Made by a program: the position numbers and the translations under genes
Assembly: GCA_036346275.1 (NCBI GenBank)
Contig: CM070723.1
Span: forward strand, 49,988,743 to 50,052,742
Source of the DNA: Otatea glauca
Lineage: Eukaryota; Streptophyta; Magnoliopsida; Poales; Poaceae
Length of the DNA stretch: 64,000 bases
Direction: 5' to 3'
Shown here: positions 1 to 10,739 of the stretch, one piece after another
Numbering within the stretch: the stretch's first letter is position 1
How the letters are laid out: each line of letters begins with the position of its first letter
Notes under the pieces: generated by a model
Told to the model about the DNA's origin: nothing
The model's input: only the letters and a program-made list of their open reading frames with translations
The model's database searches: none

Positions 1-239
1 ATTGAAAAAATCACCGTTGCTAGTCTGACAAGAACAAAGGAAAGACTAGTAACTCTTAAAAGTTGTTTTCTTTACACCCCAATTATAATCTAGCCATAGT
101 AGTTCACTCAGAAGAAAGGCTAGAAAGTAAATGGGACTACTGTATACAGTATACTGCAGGTATTTGTAGAATTGTAGGTCTGAATCTGAAATTCTGGATA
201 AACTGTCACTGGATTAATGGAGGACAGCACAAGGAGTAC

Positions 240-1827
240 CTGGCCGTGAGAATCTTGCCCCATCAGACTAGAGACTTCAAAGTTATTCGTTGCCGCTTCG
301 AGCTCGACCAAGGAAAATGATCTGTATGCTGGAATGCCTAGAGCTCCTAACTTCATTGTCTGAGATATGTAACCTATTTGTTCCAAGTAACGGAAAATAA
401 GTTAGTAACACTAATAAGTTCAAACTTTCACAGAAATTAGTAAACACTACGCAGAGAGAGAGAGAGAGAGAGAGAGAGATCATACGCGCATCGACGAACA
501 ATTTGGAAGGATAGGCACTTGACGCATGCTCCACCAGTCTTCTAGGAGGCCTTGCCTTCGCTCTTCGCATGCTCACCTTCCTCACAGCAAAGAAGAATGC
601 AACACTGACAACCACTGCACCAACAAGAACAGCTGCCACAATGCTGGCCACGAGCCCTGTCTTTGCGCCGGTCTTCTTGCGCACCTGATCAGGCACTATC
701 CCCACAGCCAAAGCCTGGTTCTGACAGAATGGGGATGGATGCTGGGAATCATCATTGGTGGACAGGCAATTCGCCGAGAAGAGCACCATCTTGGAGTTCT
801 TGTTTGAGCATAGACAGGTAGGAATGCTTCCCGTCAGAAGATTCGACGACAAATCGACGAACTGAAGATTTTCCCCGCACGTCATGTTGTTGGTCAGCAG
901 CCCGGTGAACCTATTCCCCGCGATGTTGAGGTACTCGATGGACGGCAGGGAGAACAATGCCGGCATGAATGGCCCAACAAACCTGTTCCTTGAGATGTCC
1001 AGGTGCTCAAGCAGGTAAAATGAGCTCAGCTCTGAAGGAAGGCCATCATTGAACCTGTTGTCACTCAATACAACACTGGCCACCTTCCTACCGAGCCTCG
1101 GAAAGTCCGGTCCGAGTGAGTTGTTTGCTAGATCAATCACCTGAAGGTTCTTCAAGCTGCTCAAATCCGGTAAATTCCCGGACAGATTGTTCGACGCAAG
1201 CACGAGTGACCTCAACGACCCCATGTCTCTGACAGACTCCGGCACGGTTCCCTCCAGTGTGTTGTTCTTCAGGCTCAGGACAGCTAGAAGTGGCAAGCTC
1301 CCAAACCAGTCAGGCATATCACCACTCAACATGTTGTCGTCAATGATCAGTGTCTGAAGATTACTGAGCCGTGACAACCCCTTGGGAAGCCCACCGTAAA
1401 AGTAGTTGTTGCTCATGTTGACGATCTCCAGCGACGCGAGCCGCGATATCTTGCCGTGCAATGGCCCCCAGAGGCCAAGGTTGGTCAGGGTGAGCACCTT
1501 CAGGTCAGGCAACCTGGACAGAGTTGTAAAGAAGGAATCAATAGAGAATGTCTTGGGGAGGGGAGGGGAGACGTCCGGGCCAATGATGTGCAGTTGTGTC
1601 ACGCTGTCCTCGTAGCACTCGACGAAGGCCGAGGTGGTCTTGTAGTTCCCTCCATAGCAGAAGTCAGTGTAGTTGTGCCAGTTGCTGAGCACTGCAGGGT
1701 AGTTCAATAGCTGCTGGATCTTGAGGAGAGACCAGGTTTGGGAGGACTGTAGCTGTGTGGTTTCTGGAACCAATGCTAGTACCACTGACAGGAAGATGAA
1801 CAGAAAATGGCTAGGATTTCTAGCCAT
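240..1827 (-). CDS. LRR receptor-like kinase, 5' part (exons 1-2), runs off the window
   Basis: This is the extracellular and membrane part of a plasma-membrane leucine-rich-repeat receptor-like kinase, resembling the Arabidopsis At3g03770 type of probably inactive LRR-RLK. Exon 1 is 1827-486 (447 codons plus one base). It begins with a hydrophobic signal peptide (about residues 1-24), continues with roughly ten LRRs of the LxxLxLxxN type, and ends with a transmembrane helix (about residues 395-420) and a basic stop-transfer segment. The donor is GT at 485-484. Exon 2 is 373-240, after an AG at 375-374. The split codon makes Arg, followed by YISQTMKLG and FSLVELEAATNNF, which match the juxtamembrane region and kinase start of this family. 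The exon ends in phase 0 at CAG|GT, and the rest of the kinase lies left of base 1. Splice sites are read from the sequence; the family assignment is from memory. Confidence 0.88.
453..479 (+). repeat. (AG)n microsatellite in RLK intron 1
   Basis: An uninterrupted AG dinucleotide run of about 13 units. On the gene strand it reads (CT)n and starts only about six bases inside intron 1 of the LRR receptor gene, so it forms the polypyrimidine-rich beginning of that intron. Confidence 0.95.
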
Positions 1828-4800
1828 TTTTGGTTACCAGAAAGATTTCTTCAGCCTTATGATTTCTTGATGGATACTAATGTAGAACAGAACAGCTTGA
1901 TGTAGGACAGCAAAGGCAGAAATGATGAGCAAATAAGCAGAAATTGCCAGCCTTTTTCTCAGCTTGAGAAGAAAAGATGAGCAGGGAAACAAGACCGGCC
2001 AATGTTTCTACTTTCTTGATCAAGGACACTAACAGAAATGTCAGAATCTGGAGTTCTGATGTAGAAGCAAAAAAAAAAAGAAAAAAAATCTAAAGCTTGG
2101 ATGCTAGGAGAAGAAGATCAGCGAGAGAGCATGAAGGTAGCAACTGAACTCAGAAAAGCTAAGCTGAGAGGAAGTGAGGAAATATAGTTATTGGAGATAG
2201 CTACTGGTCACCAGAAAAATAATGTTCAACAATGTCCAATCCTCCACAGGTAGTAGACCACTAGTTCTTTTCATCCCAAAGCAAGAAAGCACTGGATACC
2301 AAAGCCTGTTCCTCTCCCTGCAGAAACCTCACCAGATTTGCTTCCTTCCTTCAACAACTGGCAACAGAATCACATAACAAATATATCGTTACCAAAGCAT
2401 TACTTCAGTACCAAGATTGCTAGCACAGTGACTTACTATTCCAAGAAACCAAACAAAAAATGCAGGAACCTCACCTTTGAGCCACTGAAACAGCACTGTT
2501 TAATAGTATTGCAGAGGCCAAGAAGGCGTATGCAGATGAATGCAAGTGAGCGAAATAGCATTAGAAATTTAAGTTTGGGGTTTTTGTGAGGGAATCATAT
2601 GCTTAGTGTCGTCTACTACTCTACTGTCGGTAAGCATCACGGGGTGGCAGAAACATGAGGCAAAGGGACAAGGGGTCTCCAAAAGATTGAGCTGGAAAAT
2701 GGAGGTTGGCAAAAGGACAATGAGATGTGAGCCCGATACTCTCTTTTCCTCTTCTCCCCTTTGAATTCAGCACAGGAATAAGAATTCAGCAGGCCAATGG
2801 TTCCTTTCTTTTTTGCTTACGCCTTTTCTGGGATAACATTTTTTGTCTGTGCTTTTCTCTCTTCTTCATTCTTAAGATTCGTTAAAGCAAGAGTGTAACC
2901 ATCTGTTGTTTTATGGTAGGTTAATGTTTTAAGTGCAATCAATTAATATCCATATAATAATTGAGCTGGTGGTAGAGCAACACATTATCACATTGCGATC
3001 TATAGTTGGCTCATTCATTATATTAATTTTCTTTACTGTTTGGTACATGTTGCTGTGCAGTTTGCTAGATTCCTTGAGCGACAAAAATAGATGACAGGGA
3101 GAATATTAAGTATGAACACTGTTTGGGTGTTAACTTGTGCAAAAAATTTAAAAGTTCTATAAATAATCTCAAGCTGTCGGCAAAAATATGAGTTAAATAG
3201 TAAAATGAGTGTATGCTGTGTGTTATTACTCTTCTAATAACTTGATTTTTCATGAAACGTTGATCAAGATTGGACTGGCTCCTTGTATATATATTATTTT
3301 GCTCTACCTTTAATTTATTCCCTGGATTTGACTTTTTTTTTCTATCTCTTGTGTTTCCTTTTCCTTTGCTTTACTTAAAGCAGACAAGACAATGGAAGCA
3401 TCACTTTCTCTTAGGTGGCAAACATGCACCAACCCTTTATTTCATAGACAAAGGACTTTCCTACAAATAAACATAAACAAATACAATGCAGATTTAGATA
3501 AGGCACACATAGATCTGCATTGCAAATGTACTGTGCCCTGTAAAAAATTTGGAACAAGAGGTGCATGTGTGCTTCACATTGACTTGGATGTTTGTCAGAT
3601 TTGGTGCCCACACACTCATTCACTGTAATATTCTAAAATAAATAAATGCTATATTTCCAACCATCTTAATGGGTCCCTAGGAGTAGACTATCAGTACTGA
3701 ATGAAATGTCTATTAGACCCCACACACACATGAGATGAGACAAAATGAAGGTCACACATAGCAGTAGATGTTTTCGATGCTGATTAGTTAACCTGATTGC
3801 TTTGGCCAGATTTCCTGGAATGTGGTCCACTAATAGAATGCTAACACTCATGTGCATGTTAGCCAGTATATATGCACATCTATGTGAACATTGTGAAGTG
3901 TGAACGATGTAGATTCCTCCTACTTTGTCTTGTGGATGAGGTTTTCATTTTCACAGTTTCAGTTATTACATCTTGAGATGGCAGCTCCACCAGTACATGG
4001 ATACATTAAAAAAACAGATAGTAAGTGAGGCAGGAGAGGAGAGGAAGAGAATTTCACGCCTTGGACATTGCTGTAAAAAATGCTCTCCTACAGTACTACA
4101 TTAGCTGAGAATGCTTAGTCGTAGAGAAAAGAGGTGGTTCAATTTATCAACAATGAGCGCAACATGCGCTTTGTACTGTTTGCTTAACTGTTCTTATTAA
4201 TTGAAGAGCTCCTGCCTTCTTGTTAAAAAAACACGATAAGAAAATTCCACTTATCTGACAAGCTTTTTGAACAACAGTATATGTATGGGAGGTGTAATTT
4301 CATATCCACTTTAAATTGGAGTTAGATTTTACAAGGAAGAATCTTGACTAGCCATGCAACATGACCTTATTATTATTATTAAAGCACATGTCACATTTGC
4401 ACCAGAAAAATGTTACTTTTGGAGAGATGCAAATTTGCAAAGAGAATAAACCCTTTTAAGCCTGCCTGACACGGGATTTGTGAATAAAGTAGCAGTAAGA
4501 TCGAAGAGAACAAAGAATATTTAATTTGGCTGGCGATCGAGTGAGCGTATGGGCTCTCGCGAGTGGCGCCATAATCACGTTGATGCTTCTCTGTTAGGGC
4601 AGGTGGACAGTTCCTTCGCGCCATCACCCATTTGATTCCTTGCGCGCGCACTCTCTTCTTCTCCTTCTTCTTCTATCCCCGTATTGTATTGCCACATGCA
4701 CTGAACCTACCGACTTGCTTAGTGAGTTGTATTCGAGGAGGGAAAAAAAACCTATGGTTTATATATATAGTGCAAAGGCATTAGTAATTCGCAAATTTTT

Positions 4801-4998
4801 GTTTGATATTTCGAAGACTTAGCTAGGGAGAAAATCTGTTGTATTTCGAACTAGAGTTCGCCGTTTTGTGGGAAAAATTACTCCCCCATAGAACAACAGG
4901 AAACAATTTTTTTTACAACCAGTTCATTTTCTATTAATTAACCATATTGCTACTTTTCATTTACATATATAGACTAGATGCCCGATTGATAAGATATT
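1828..4998. other. Upstream region of the LRR receptor gene; no gene seen
   Basis: This stretch holds the 5' leader and promoter of the minus-strand LRR receptor gene and AT-rich spacer. I see no convincing coding sequence, RNA gene or terminal inverted repeat. Short low-complexity tracts include an A-rich run near 2070-2088 and an ATT repeat near 4370-4380. The small ORFs here have no recognisable domain and lack coding character. Confidence 0.6.
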
Positions 4999-5016
4999 CA
5001 CTACTACAGAAAACAT

Positions 5017-5130
5017 CATCTCAGACGGTTCAAAATCGTCATCTCAGACGGTTTTATGAATCGTCACTAACAATGTGTCAGTGATGTAAGGGCACAACAT
5101 AGACGGTTTTCGAACCGTCTGTGAAAATTC
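5017..5130. repeat. Left subterminal repeats of CACTA 1
   Basis: Inverted and direct copies of a motif close to CAGACGGTTTT / AACCGTCTG, separated by 10-20 bases. They lie directly inside the CACTA terminus and match the right-end cluster. Confidence 0.85.
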
Positions 5131-6432
5131 TCATATGATGACTTAATCAACTCTATAGTTCAAGAAGCATAGCTGTCAATGATATTCTCATTCGGGGATG
5201 AGGATAAAGTGGAATCGATAAATCAGAGCCTGACAGCGTTCATGACGAACTGTGGAATGAAATGGATTTTACCTTAGAATCCATCGATATTATAATAAGA
5301 AAGAGATGAAAGTGCTACAAAACTTCATATTTTAAGACGATCCTGATCAGATAAACTGTTGCCTCGATGCATCTAGGAAGTTTAGATATTCAATTACTAA
5401 ATCTATAACTTGGTTGTGCCTTGTAAATTTCGTTGCAAAAATACCTAAGCAGAAGAAAATTTCGAACAACAGATACTAATGATAGAAGTTCTGCTCGGGG
5501 TGTAGGGAAAAACAGAGGATCACAGACGGTAGCGTGCTGAAGAATTGGATTAGGTAAGAAAGATAGTTTTGGATTAGGTAAGAAAGAAGTGCAATAGTAG
5601 CCATGTGAAGAGGAGAAGAGAAGCTACAAGAAATTAATTTGGTGATCGACAATAATTATATTCTTGAACTAGTTTGATTTCACGTCATTATTGTTTTTCG
5701 AGCAGGGACAATTGGCTAATGTAATAATCTTTCTCACAACCCATATGTCAAAGGTTTTAATCCAAAACTTAACATGTCGTTGCCTCTGTGATTACTTCAA
5801 CTTCACATGATCACATATTCACATCAACAACACATGGTCACATAATCATTAGCTTAATGCATGTTACGAACAATTATTTGATACTTGTCAATTAGTTTCA
5901 ATTTCGATTCTACCAGTTTTACACAAAGCTATGATTTAGCAAGCTCCTCTTTCTTGATCAATCATCAAACACAACGACAAATATACCTACTGGTTCTATG
6001 GCTCTATTTTCAAGTACATGAGTATACATAATCCATGTGAAATTGACAAGACAAATGCAAAGATGTATGTTCTAAGAGATATTTGTCTTCAGGAATCATG
6101 TATAAAAATATTTATCTTCACGAATCATGTATGTTCTAAAATATACTTTTGTCACCCTTCGAATCATACATGGTATCAATCCTTGCAACATATATCAATG
6201 TTAAACATGAGAAGCGATTTTCTTCGCCCAAGAACCGTATATCTTAGAACATACATCAATATTAAACACTCAACATATATCATCAAAGAAAAATCTGGTA
6301 GCAACCCACCCATTGGTTGGAGTTGGACAGGACGACGTTCATGTGACGGCCGACGAAGGAGACGACAAGGCTGAGGACGGTGCCGGGTACTCGATGATGA
6401 CGTTGCTCTGGCCCTTGGCATAGCACACTTAC

Positions 6433-6665
6433 CGCTGGGACTCGCCGGTGAGCCTCGCGAGGAGGGCGACGAAAGGGTCATGGTCGAGGCCGCCAACGGC
6501 GTCATTGAGCGGCGGCGCTGGAGATGCCATCTGAGACGTGCCCTCGAGTGGCGGCGCCGGCGTCCCTTGTTCGATCGAGGAGGCCGAAGCGCCGGGGAGG
6601 AGGTCGAGAATCGCTGGGGGGCAAGCTAGGGTTTGCGGGAGACGAAACACATAGGTCTGCGCCAC
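6433..6665 (-). CDS. Exon-like ORF inside CACTA 1 (first exon of an element gene)
   Basis: An open frame of 77 codons starts at ATG 6665 and ends at a consensus donor: exon to 6433, then GTAAGT at 6432-6427. It lies 20-25 bases below a TATA box on the same strand. The product is proline/alanine-rich with no domain I recognise. The order of subterminal repeats, TATA box, short leader and GC-rich first exon matches the arrangement in the larger CACTA elements of this window. I therefore read it as the first exon of an element gene whose later exons have been lost, or as captured host sequence. Function unknown. Confidence 0.4.
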
Positions 6666-6682
6666 GAACCTCTATCGATATG

Positions 6683-6690
6683 TTTATATA
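6683..6690 (-). promoter_or_regulatory. TATA box in CACTA 1
   Basis: TATATAAA on the minus strand, between the right subterminal repeats and the exon-like ORF. Confidence 0.55.
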
Positions 6691-6704
6691 GTGGTCTGAG
6701 GTCA

Positions 6705-6958
6705 TATCACAGACGGTTCGTAGTTAGAACCGTCTATGATGTGACATTATCACAGACGGCTCGTATTTAAATCCGCCTGTGATATTATCACAGACGGTTT
6801 TTAACTAAAACCGTCAGTGATATGGATGTATATCACTGACGGTTCATGAAGAGTACCGTCTGTAATTATATCACTGACGATTTCACTATAGAACCGTCAG
6901 TGATGTTCTTTAGCACAGACGATTTTTTGAAACCGTCTGTATTGAGACGTCTAATATA
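6705..6958. repeat. Right subterminal repeats of CACTA 1
   Basis: About ten alternating copies of the CACAGACGGTT / AACCGTCTGTGAT motif, forming short hairpins just inside the right terminus. Confidence 0.9.
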
Positions 6959-6976
6959 AGCCTTTCTGCAGTAGTG

Positions 6977-7800
6977 ATTGCGGATGTTAATATAAAAATA
7001 TTGTCAGCTCTAAAATAACTACACTAGCCAATTATTTCCACCCTCTAAAAAAGATTTAACTACAAAAAAACCAAGCAGTTGACCACCTAACATATATATA
7101 ATGTTCTAAATATGCCTTTTCATATTTACCAGCCACGAGCATAGACATTAATTTGAAGGAAGATTAAGTTACATAATAAACTGTAGTTTTCATTTCTTAC
7201 AAATAGGTGCCTATAGTTTAAAAATTGATTTAGACCATATCTGCCCTAATTACATTTTTAAGGACAGTATCGGACGAAAAATCGAAGACGTGTTTCTATG
7301 ATTTTTTTTAAAGTTACACAGATATTAAAATATAAATAAACGGTAGATAATGATTAATTACTCCTTCATTTGCTTCGATATTTGTATAACTTATATTGAG
7401 AGTGACGGCACAGTACCACTGCTCAAAGTGGAAACAGTAGCCAAACACGAACAGAATCGAGAGTATAGCTAATTATTGTGTGTACACACACGCTCATGCA
7501 TGCAAGCTGCAGCTGCAACAAATGAAAATTGAACACGCAGTAAATATGTCCAAACATAATGTACACTGCAAAAGAATGGAATCCATCGTCTCCAACTTGC
7601 ATGTTTTTTCCCTCTCAAGAACAAGTACTAGGTGATTACCGTTGTTATATTAATTAATGTACCTACACGCACTTGCGAGTTGCTACCAACGTTTCTGAAT
7701 AGATGACATTTTAGGATTTTGCATTTCAACCAAGTTACATGTAGAAACGATCAAATCGACCTTCTTTATTAGTTCACTTATTGCTCTTAGATGTTGTGTA
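6977..7800. other. AT-rich spacer; no gene seen
   Basis: Unique-looking AT-rich sequence between CACTA 1 and the mariner-like element. I see no ORF with coding character and no terminal inverted repeat. The last two bases (TA) are the target duplication of the next element. Confidence 0.6.
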
Positions 7801-8125
7801 CTCCCTCCGGTCTTTAAAAAGAAGCTGTTTGAGGTTTTTCCTTTCGGTTCCTAAAAACTTGACGTTTAGGAATTTTAAACGCTCCAGGGTCAGTTTCGCC
7901 CTCATGATTTAATTACTCCTGAAGCACCTGTTTCCCACACAATGAAGTACCTGTTTCCCACGCCATGAAGCATTAACGCAGGCATGCAATTGCACCACCT
8001 CTTAGTATTTGTACTAGCAAGGCTCTTATACTATTGGGAGCTCAATCTAAGAAGAAGCTAGCAAGTCCAAGAATTTTTGTGTGTAAATCATTTCTCAGAG
8101 AAGAACATCGCTGCCCTCTAGCTCC

Positions 8126-8452
8126 ATGTCGTCGTCACCGCTACTGACACCGTCGCCGCCGCCGTCGCTGCCGTCGCCATGGAAACAACCATCGTCGTTT
8201 ATGTGGGACATCGAGGAAGTTGCAACGATTAAGCCTGAGGTTGTTGAAGACTCCGTCGAGCCTGATGTTGTCCGAGAAACAATCGAGCTCGACGTTGTGA
8301 AAGACTCCACTGAAGACGACGTTGTTCAAGAATTAGACGAAGGTAAATGCTTCAACGGAAGATGTTTGCTGGATGGTTTTGAGGAGTTGCTGGTATGGCA
8401 GCAAGAAATTGCTAAGGTTATGTATAAAATTTGTATGCCCAAATTCTTCTAA
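8126..8452 (+). CDS. Small acidic repeat protein ORF inside the mariner-like element
   Basis: A 108-codon ORF opposite in direction to the transposase gene, ending about 160 bases from the transposase stop. The N-terminus is Ser/Pro-rich. The middle has three acidic units of 9-10 residues ending in DVV (around EPDVV, ELDVV and DDVV). The C-terminus is hydrophobic and basic. I recognise no domain. Plant mariner-like elements normally carry only transposase, so this may be a captured fragment or a chance ORF in a repetitive stretch. No start context or promoter supports it strongly. Confidence 0.3.
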   Translation: MSSSPLLTPSPPPSLPSPWKQPSSFMWDIEEVATIKPEVVEDSVEPDVVRETIELDVVKDSTEDDVVQELDEGKCFNGRCLLDGFEELLVWQQEIAKVMYKICMPKFF

Positions 8453-8609
8453 AACATGGAGTACTGCTACTAGTATGTCAAGCTTCATATTTTGATGTGA
8501 TTTGAGACATTTTATGTTAGCGCTGCAAAAGTTTACATAATCATCAATTCAGTAGTGCTCAAAAGCTTATACAAATCGAAATAAAAGTTTGAAACATTCG
8601 CTTGGCAAA

Positions 8610-10067
8610 TTATGTAGCAAGTTGTGTCATAGCCTCTTCTACCAACAAAGAATCACAACTAATCTGCAAAGGAAGACACCCTTGTCTTTCTAGCACCTCT
8701 TTCTTCATGTGAGGAATTTTGTAGTTATTTCCTCCTCCTACTCTCATAGTCTCCACCATAACAAGCGGTAGCGTCAAGAAAATTCTATTTGACTTATGTA
8801 CACAATACTCGTGGAAAGCCTGCTTTATAAAAACAATATTAGCTCCACCTAAAAATGAAGTGAGTATAAATAACAAAAAAGGCATTACCTCTTCAACGAT
8901 TGGAACAAGTTCAGCCACTTTTGTTGCGGTCTTCTTATATTGAATTGACTGGATAGCACGAAAAAAACCCAAATCTAAGATATTTAAATCCGGTGAATTT
9001 GGTGGTTGATAAATAAGCCGAATATCAAATCCATCCTGTTTAGCAGCTTCACAAAACAATGGATCAGTAGGCATGATGTGGGGCTTAGCATTGTCTTGTT
9101 GGATAAATATGGGATTATATACATCTTCACGCGGCCGCTTAGCTCGAATAGCTGGCAAGACCTTATCAATCAAAAAGGTTCTAGTGACTTCCTTTGTAAC
9201 GGGTGCAATAGGTTTCTTTTCCATTGTCTCAGCTACCCGGTTAACATTTGTTCTCTTAGCAGCCTCGTAAGTAACAAGAGGGAAACATCCAATTTTTCCA
9301 TCAAAAGTGCAATTTCCATCCGAATCAAACCTCGGACGAGCAATAGCACATAAGAACATGATTTTAGGGACGAAGTTCTTACTTTTACATGTCCTTGTAG
9401 GCTCATCTTCATCCGGAAGTTTATAATATCTCTCTGTTTTCCTCGTAAGATTAAACCACTTTTCATCAATAAAAACAACATCAAATAGTCCCTTAAACAA
9501 AGAATTATTTGGTATGCTATCTGGCTCAAGCATAGATACACACCATTGCAGCCTAGTCTTCTTGTTTTCATCTGTCAAATACGGTTTTATGTTGTTCGAT
9601 TGACGCTTTATGAAACCTTCTCGTTTCAATGCCAATAGCTTGCTTTTACTCACATGTAACCGAGCACAAACATCTTCTAATGTTTTTCGATCTGACAAAG
9701 GAACATCACGTAGCGCAGATACATCCACTTGAACTCGCTTACGACCGAAGTTGCATTTTCTACTAGAAACATCAACCATAATGCCTTGATTAAGATAATT
9801 TTTACCTTGTTTCCAAATGCGTTGAACCGTTCTAATTTTAACTGAAAACAATGCGGCAACTTCCCCAGTCATGTGCTTCAACCTTCCATTGGTGCTTTTC
9901 TCTAGCAAAGCTTGGAATATTTCTCTTCGTGTAGCATTTAAAACATCTTTCCTTCGTACATGCTCGTCAGCACCTGAACCAACCCCATCGTCCAAAGAAT
10001 CCTCGTTAGCACCCGAACCAACCCCATCATCCAAAGAATTCTCGTTAGCTTCTAGAGAGACAAACAA
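8610..10067 (-). CDS. Mariner-like transposase (DD39D), with one 69-bp intron
   Basis: This is the cut-and-paste transposase of a plant mariner-like element. It binds the terminal inverted repeats and inserts at TA. Exons are 10067-8889 and 8819-8610. The intron 8888-8820 (GTAATG...AAGCAG) is in frame and would add 23 odd residues if read through; removing it restores the family reading EE|AFHEYC. The spliced protein is 462 residues. Helix-turn-helix regions lie at about 44-90 and 120-150. Catalytic aspartates are D201 (FIDEKWF), D325 (QQDNAKPH) and D365 (NILDLGFF); the last two are 39 residues apart, the plant DD39D signature. The C-terminus has the family motif NNYKIPHMKKE. I see no stop or frameshift. 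A 13-residue unit with SLDDGVGSGA is repeated at the N-terminus and reflects a DNA duplication. The first ATG was chosen; the true start may lie further in. Confidence 0.92.
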   Translation of the reverse strand: MFVSLEANENSLDDGVGSGANEDSLDDGVGSGADEHVRRKDVLNATRREIFQALLEKSTNGRLKHMTGEVAALFSVKIRTVQRIWKQGKNYLNQGIMVDVSSRKCNFGRKRVQVDVSALRDVPLSDRKTLEDVCARLHVSKSKLLALKREGFIKRQSNNIKPYLTDENKKTRLQWCVSMLEPDSIPNNSLFKGLFDVVFIDEKWFNLTRKTERYYKLPDEDEPTRTCKSKNFVPKIMFLCAIARPRFDSDGNCTFDGKIGCFPLVTYEAAKRTNVNRVAETMEKKPIAPVTKEVTRTFLIDKVLPAIRAKRPREDVYNPIFIQQDNAKPHIMPTDPLFCEAAKQDGFDIRLIYQPPNSPDLNILDLGFFRAIQSIQYKKTATKVAELVPIVEEVMPFLLFILTSFLGGANIVFIKQAFHEYCVHKSNRIFLTLPLVMVETMRVGGGNNYKIPHMKKEVLERQGCLPLQISCDSLLVEEAMTQLAT

Positions 10068-10370
10068 GATGGATTTAGAAAAAGAAGTTTCATGCCAAGA
10101 AAAATCGAATTTACCTCAAAATGACAAAGCAAATGAGAGTTTACCATTTTCTTTTAGTAGTTCCATGTTCAAATCTATTCCATTGTTGGCACCCGAACCA
10201 ACCCCATCGTCCAAAGCATTCTCGTTAGGTTCTAGAGAGACAAACAAAATGGATTCAGGATAATAAGTTTCATGCCAAAAAAATCAAATTATCTCAAAAC
10301 AACAAAGCAAATGAGAGTTTATCATATTCTTCTAGCAGTTCCAGGTTCAAATCTATTCCATTATTAGGAA
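9970..10370. repeat. Nested direct duplications at the 5' end of the transposase gene
   Basis: A 39-bp unit is repeated at 9971 and 10010; it encodes the 13-residue SLDDGVGSGA repeat. A larger 180-bp direct duplication aligns 10010-10189 with 10190-10369: the block starting CTCGTTAG at 10041 recurs at 10221. The second large copy carries small indels and lies upstream of the chosen start codon. Confidence 0.85.
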
Positions 10371-10489
10371 TAATTTCTTCGGGTGGCTCAAGTTCAAATC
10401 TATCTCACCTAGTGGTGTCATATTTTCTCAGGTGTGTTGAGAGAAGAGAAAGATCTAGCTATATTTAATTGTGAGATAGAAAGAAATTC

Positions 10490-10739
10490 TAGCGCCATAT
10501 TGGGGAGGTGGAAGGAACTGGCGCCATGTTAAAAGCATGAAAACAAAACTAGCGCCATGCATATAAAAGTGGCGCCACGCAGAATAGGTGAAAGGAACTG
10601 GCGCCATACAGAAAAGGTGAAAGAAACTAGCGCCATGCAGAAAAGGTGAACTAAACTAGCGTCATTAGCGTCATGCATACAAAACTAGCGCCATGGTGAG
10701 TCAAAAAAATGAGTTGCATGCAGCAAATATGGCGCCATG
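10490..10739. repeat. Array of GCGCCAT motifs in the mariner-like element
   Basis: About ten copies of (C/T)(A/G)GCGCCAT or close variants occur within 250 bp, at irregular spacings of about 10-45 bases. They are separated by A-rich linkers such as GAAAAGGTGAA and are mostly in the same orientation. The block lies between the transposase gene and the right end of the element. Confidence 0.8.

Larger units (their letters stand above)
4999..6976. mobile_element. CACTA transposon 1 (non-autonomous, about 2.0 kb)
   Basis: The left end is CACTACTACAGAAAA and the right end is TTTCTGCAGTAGTG, an inverted pair typical of CACTA (En/Spm) elements. The 3-bp target duplication is ATT (4996-4998 and 6977-6979). 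Copies of a CAGACGGTT-type motif in both orientations cluster inside both ends, the usual transposase-binding subterminal repeats. No TNP2 domain is present, so the element depends on a transposase from elsewhere. The right half carries a short exon-like ORF on the minus strand with its own TATA box. Confidence 0.93.

Noticed and set aside
4640..4822. ORF starting MRAHSLLLLLLLS that looks like a signal peptide protein
   Set aside because: The leucines come from a CTT/CTC-rich low-complexity tract; no domain, no promoter, and the remainder looks random.
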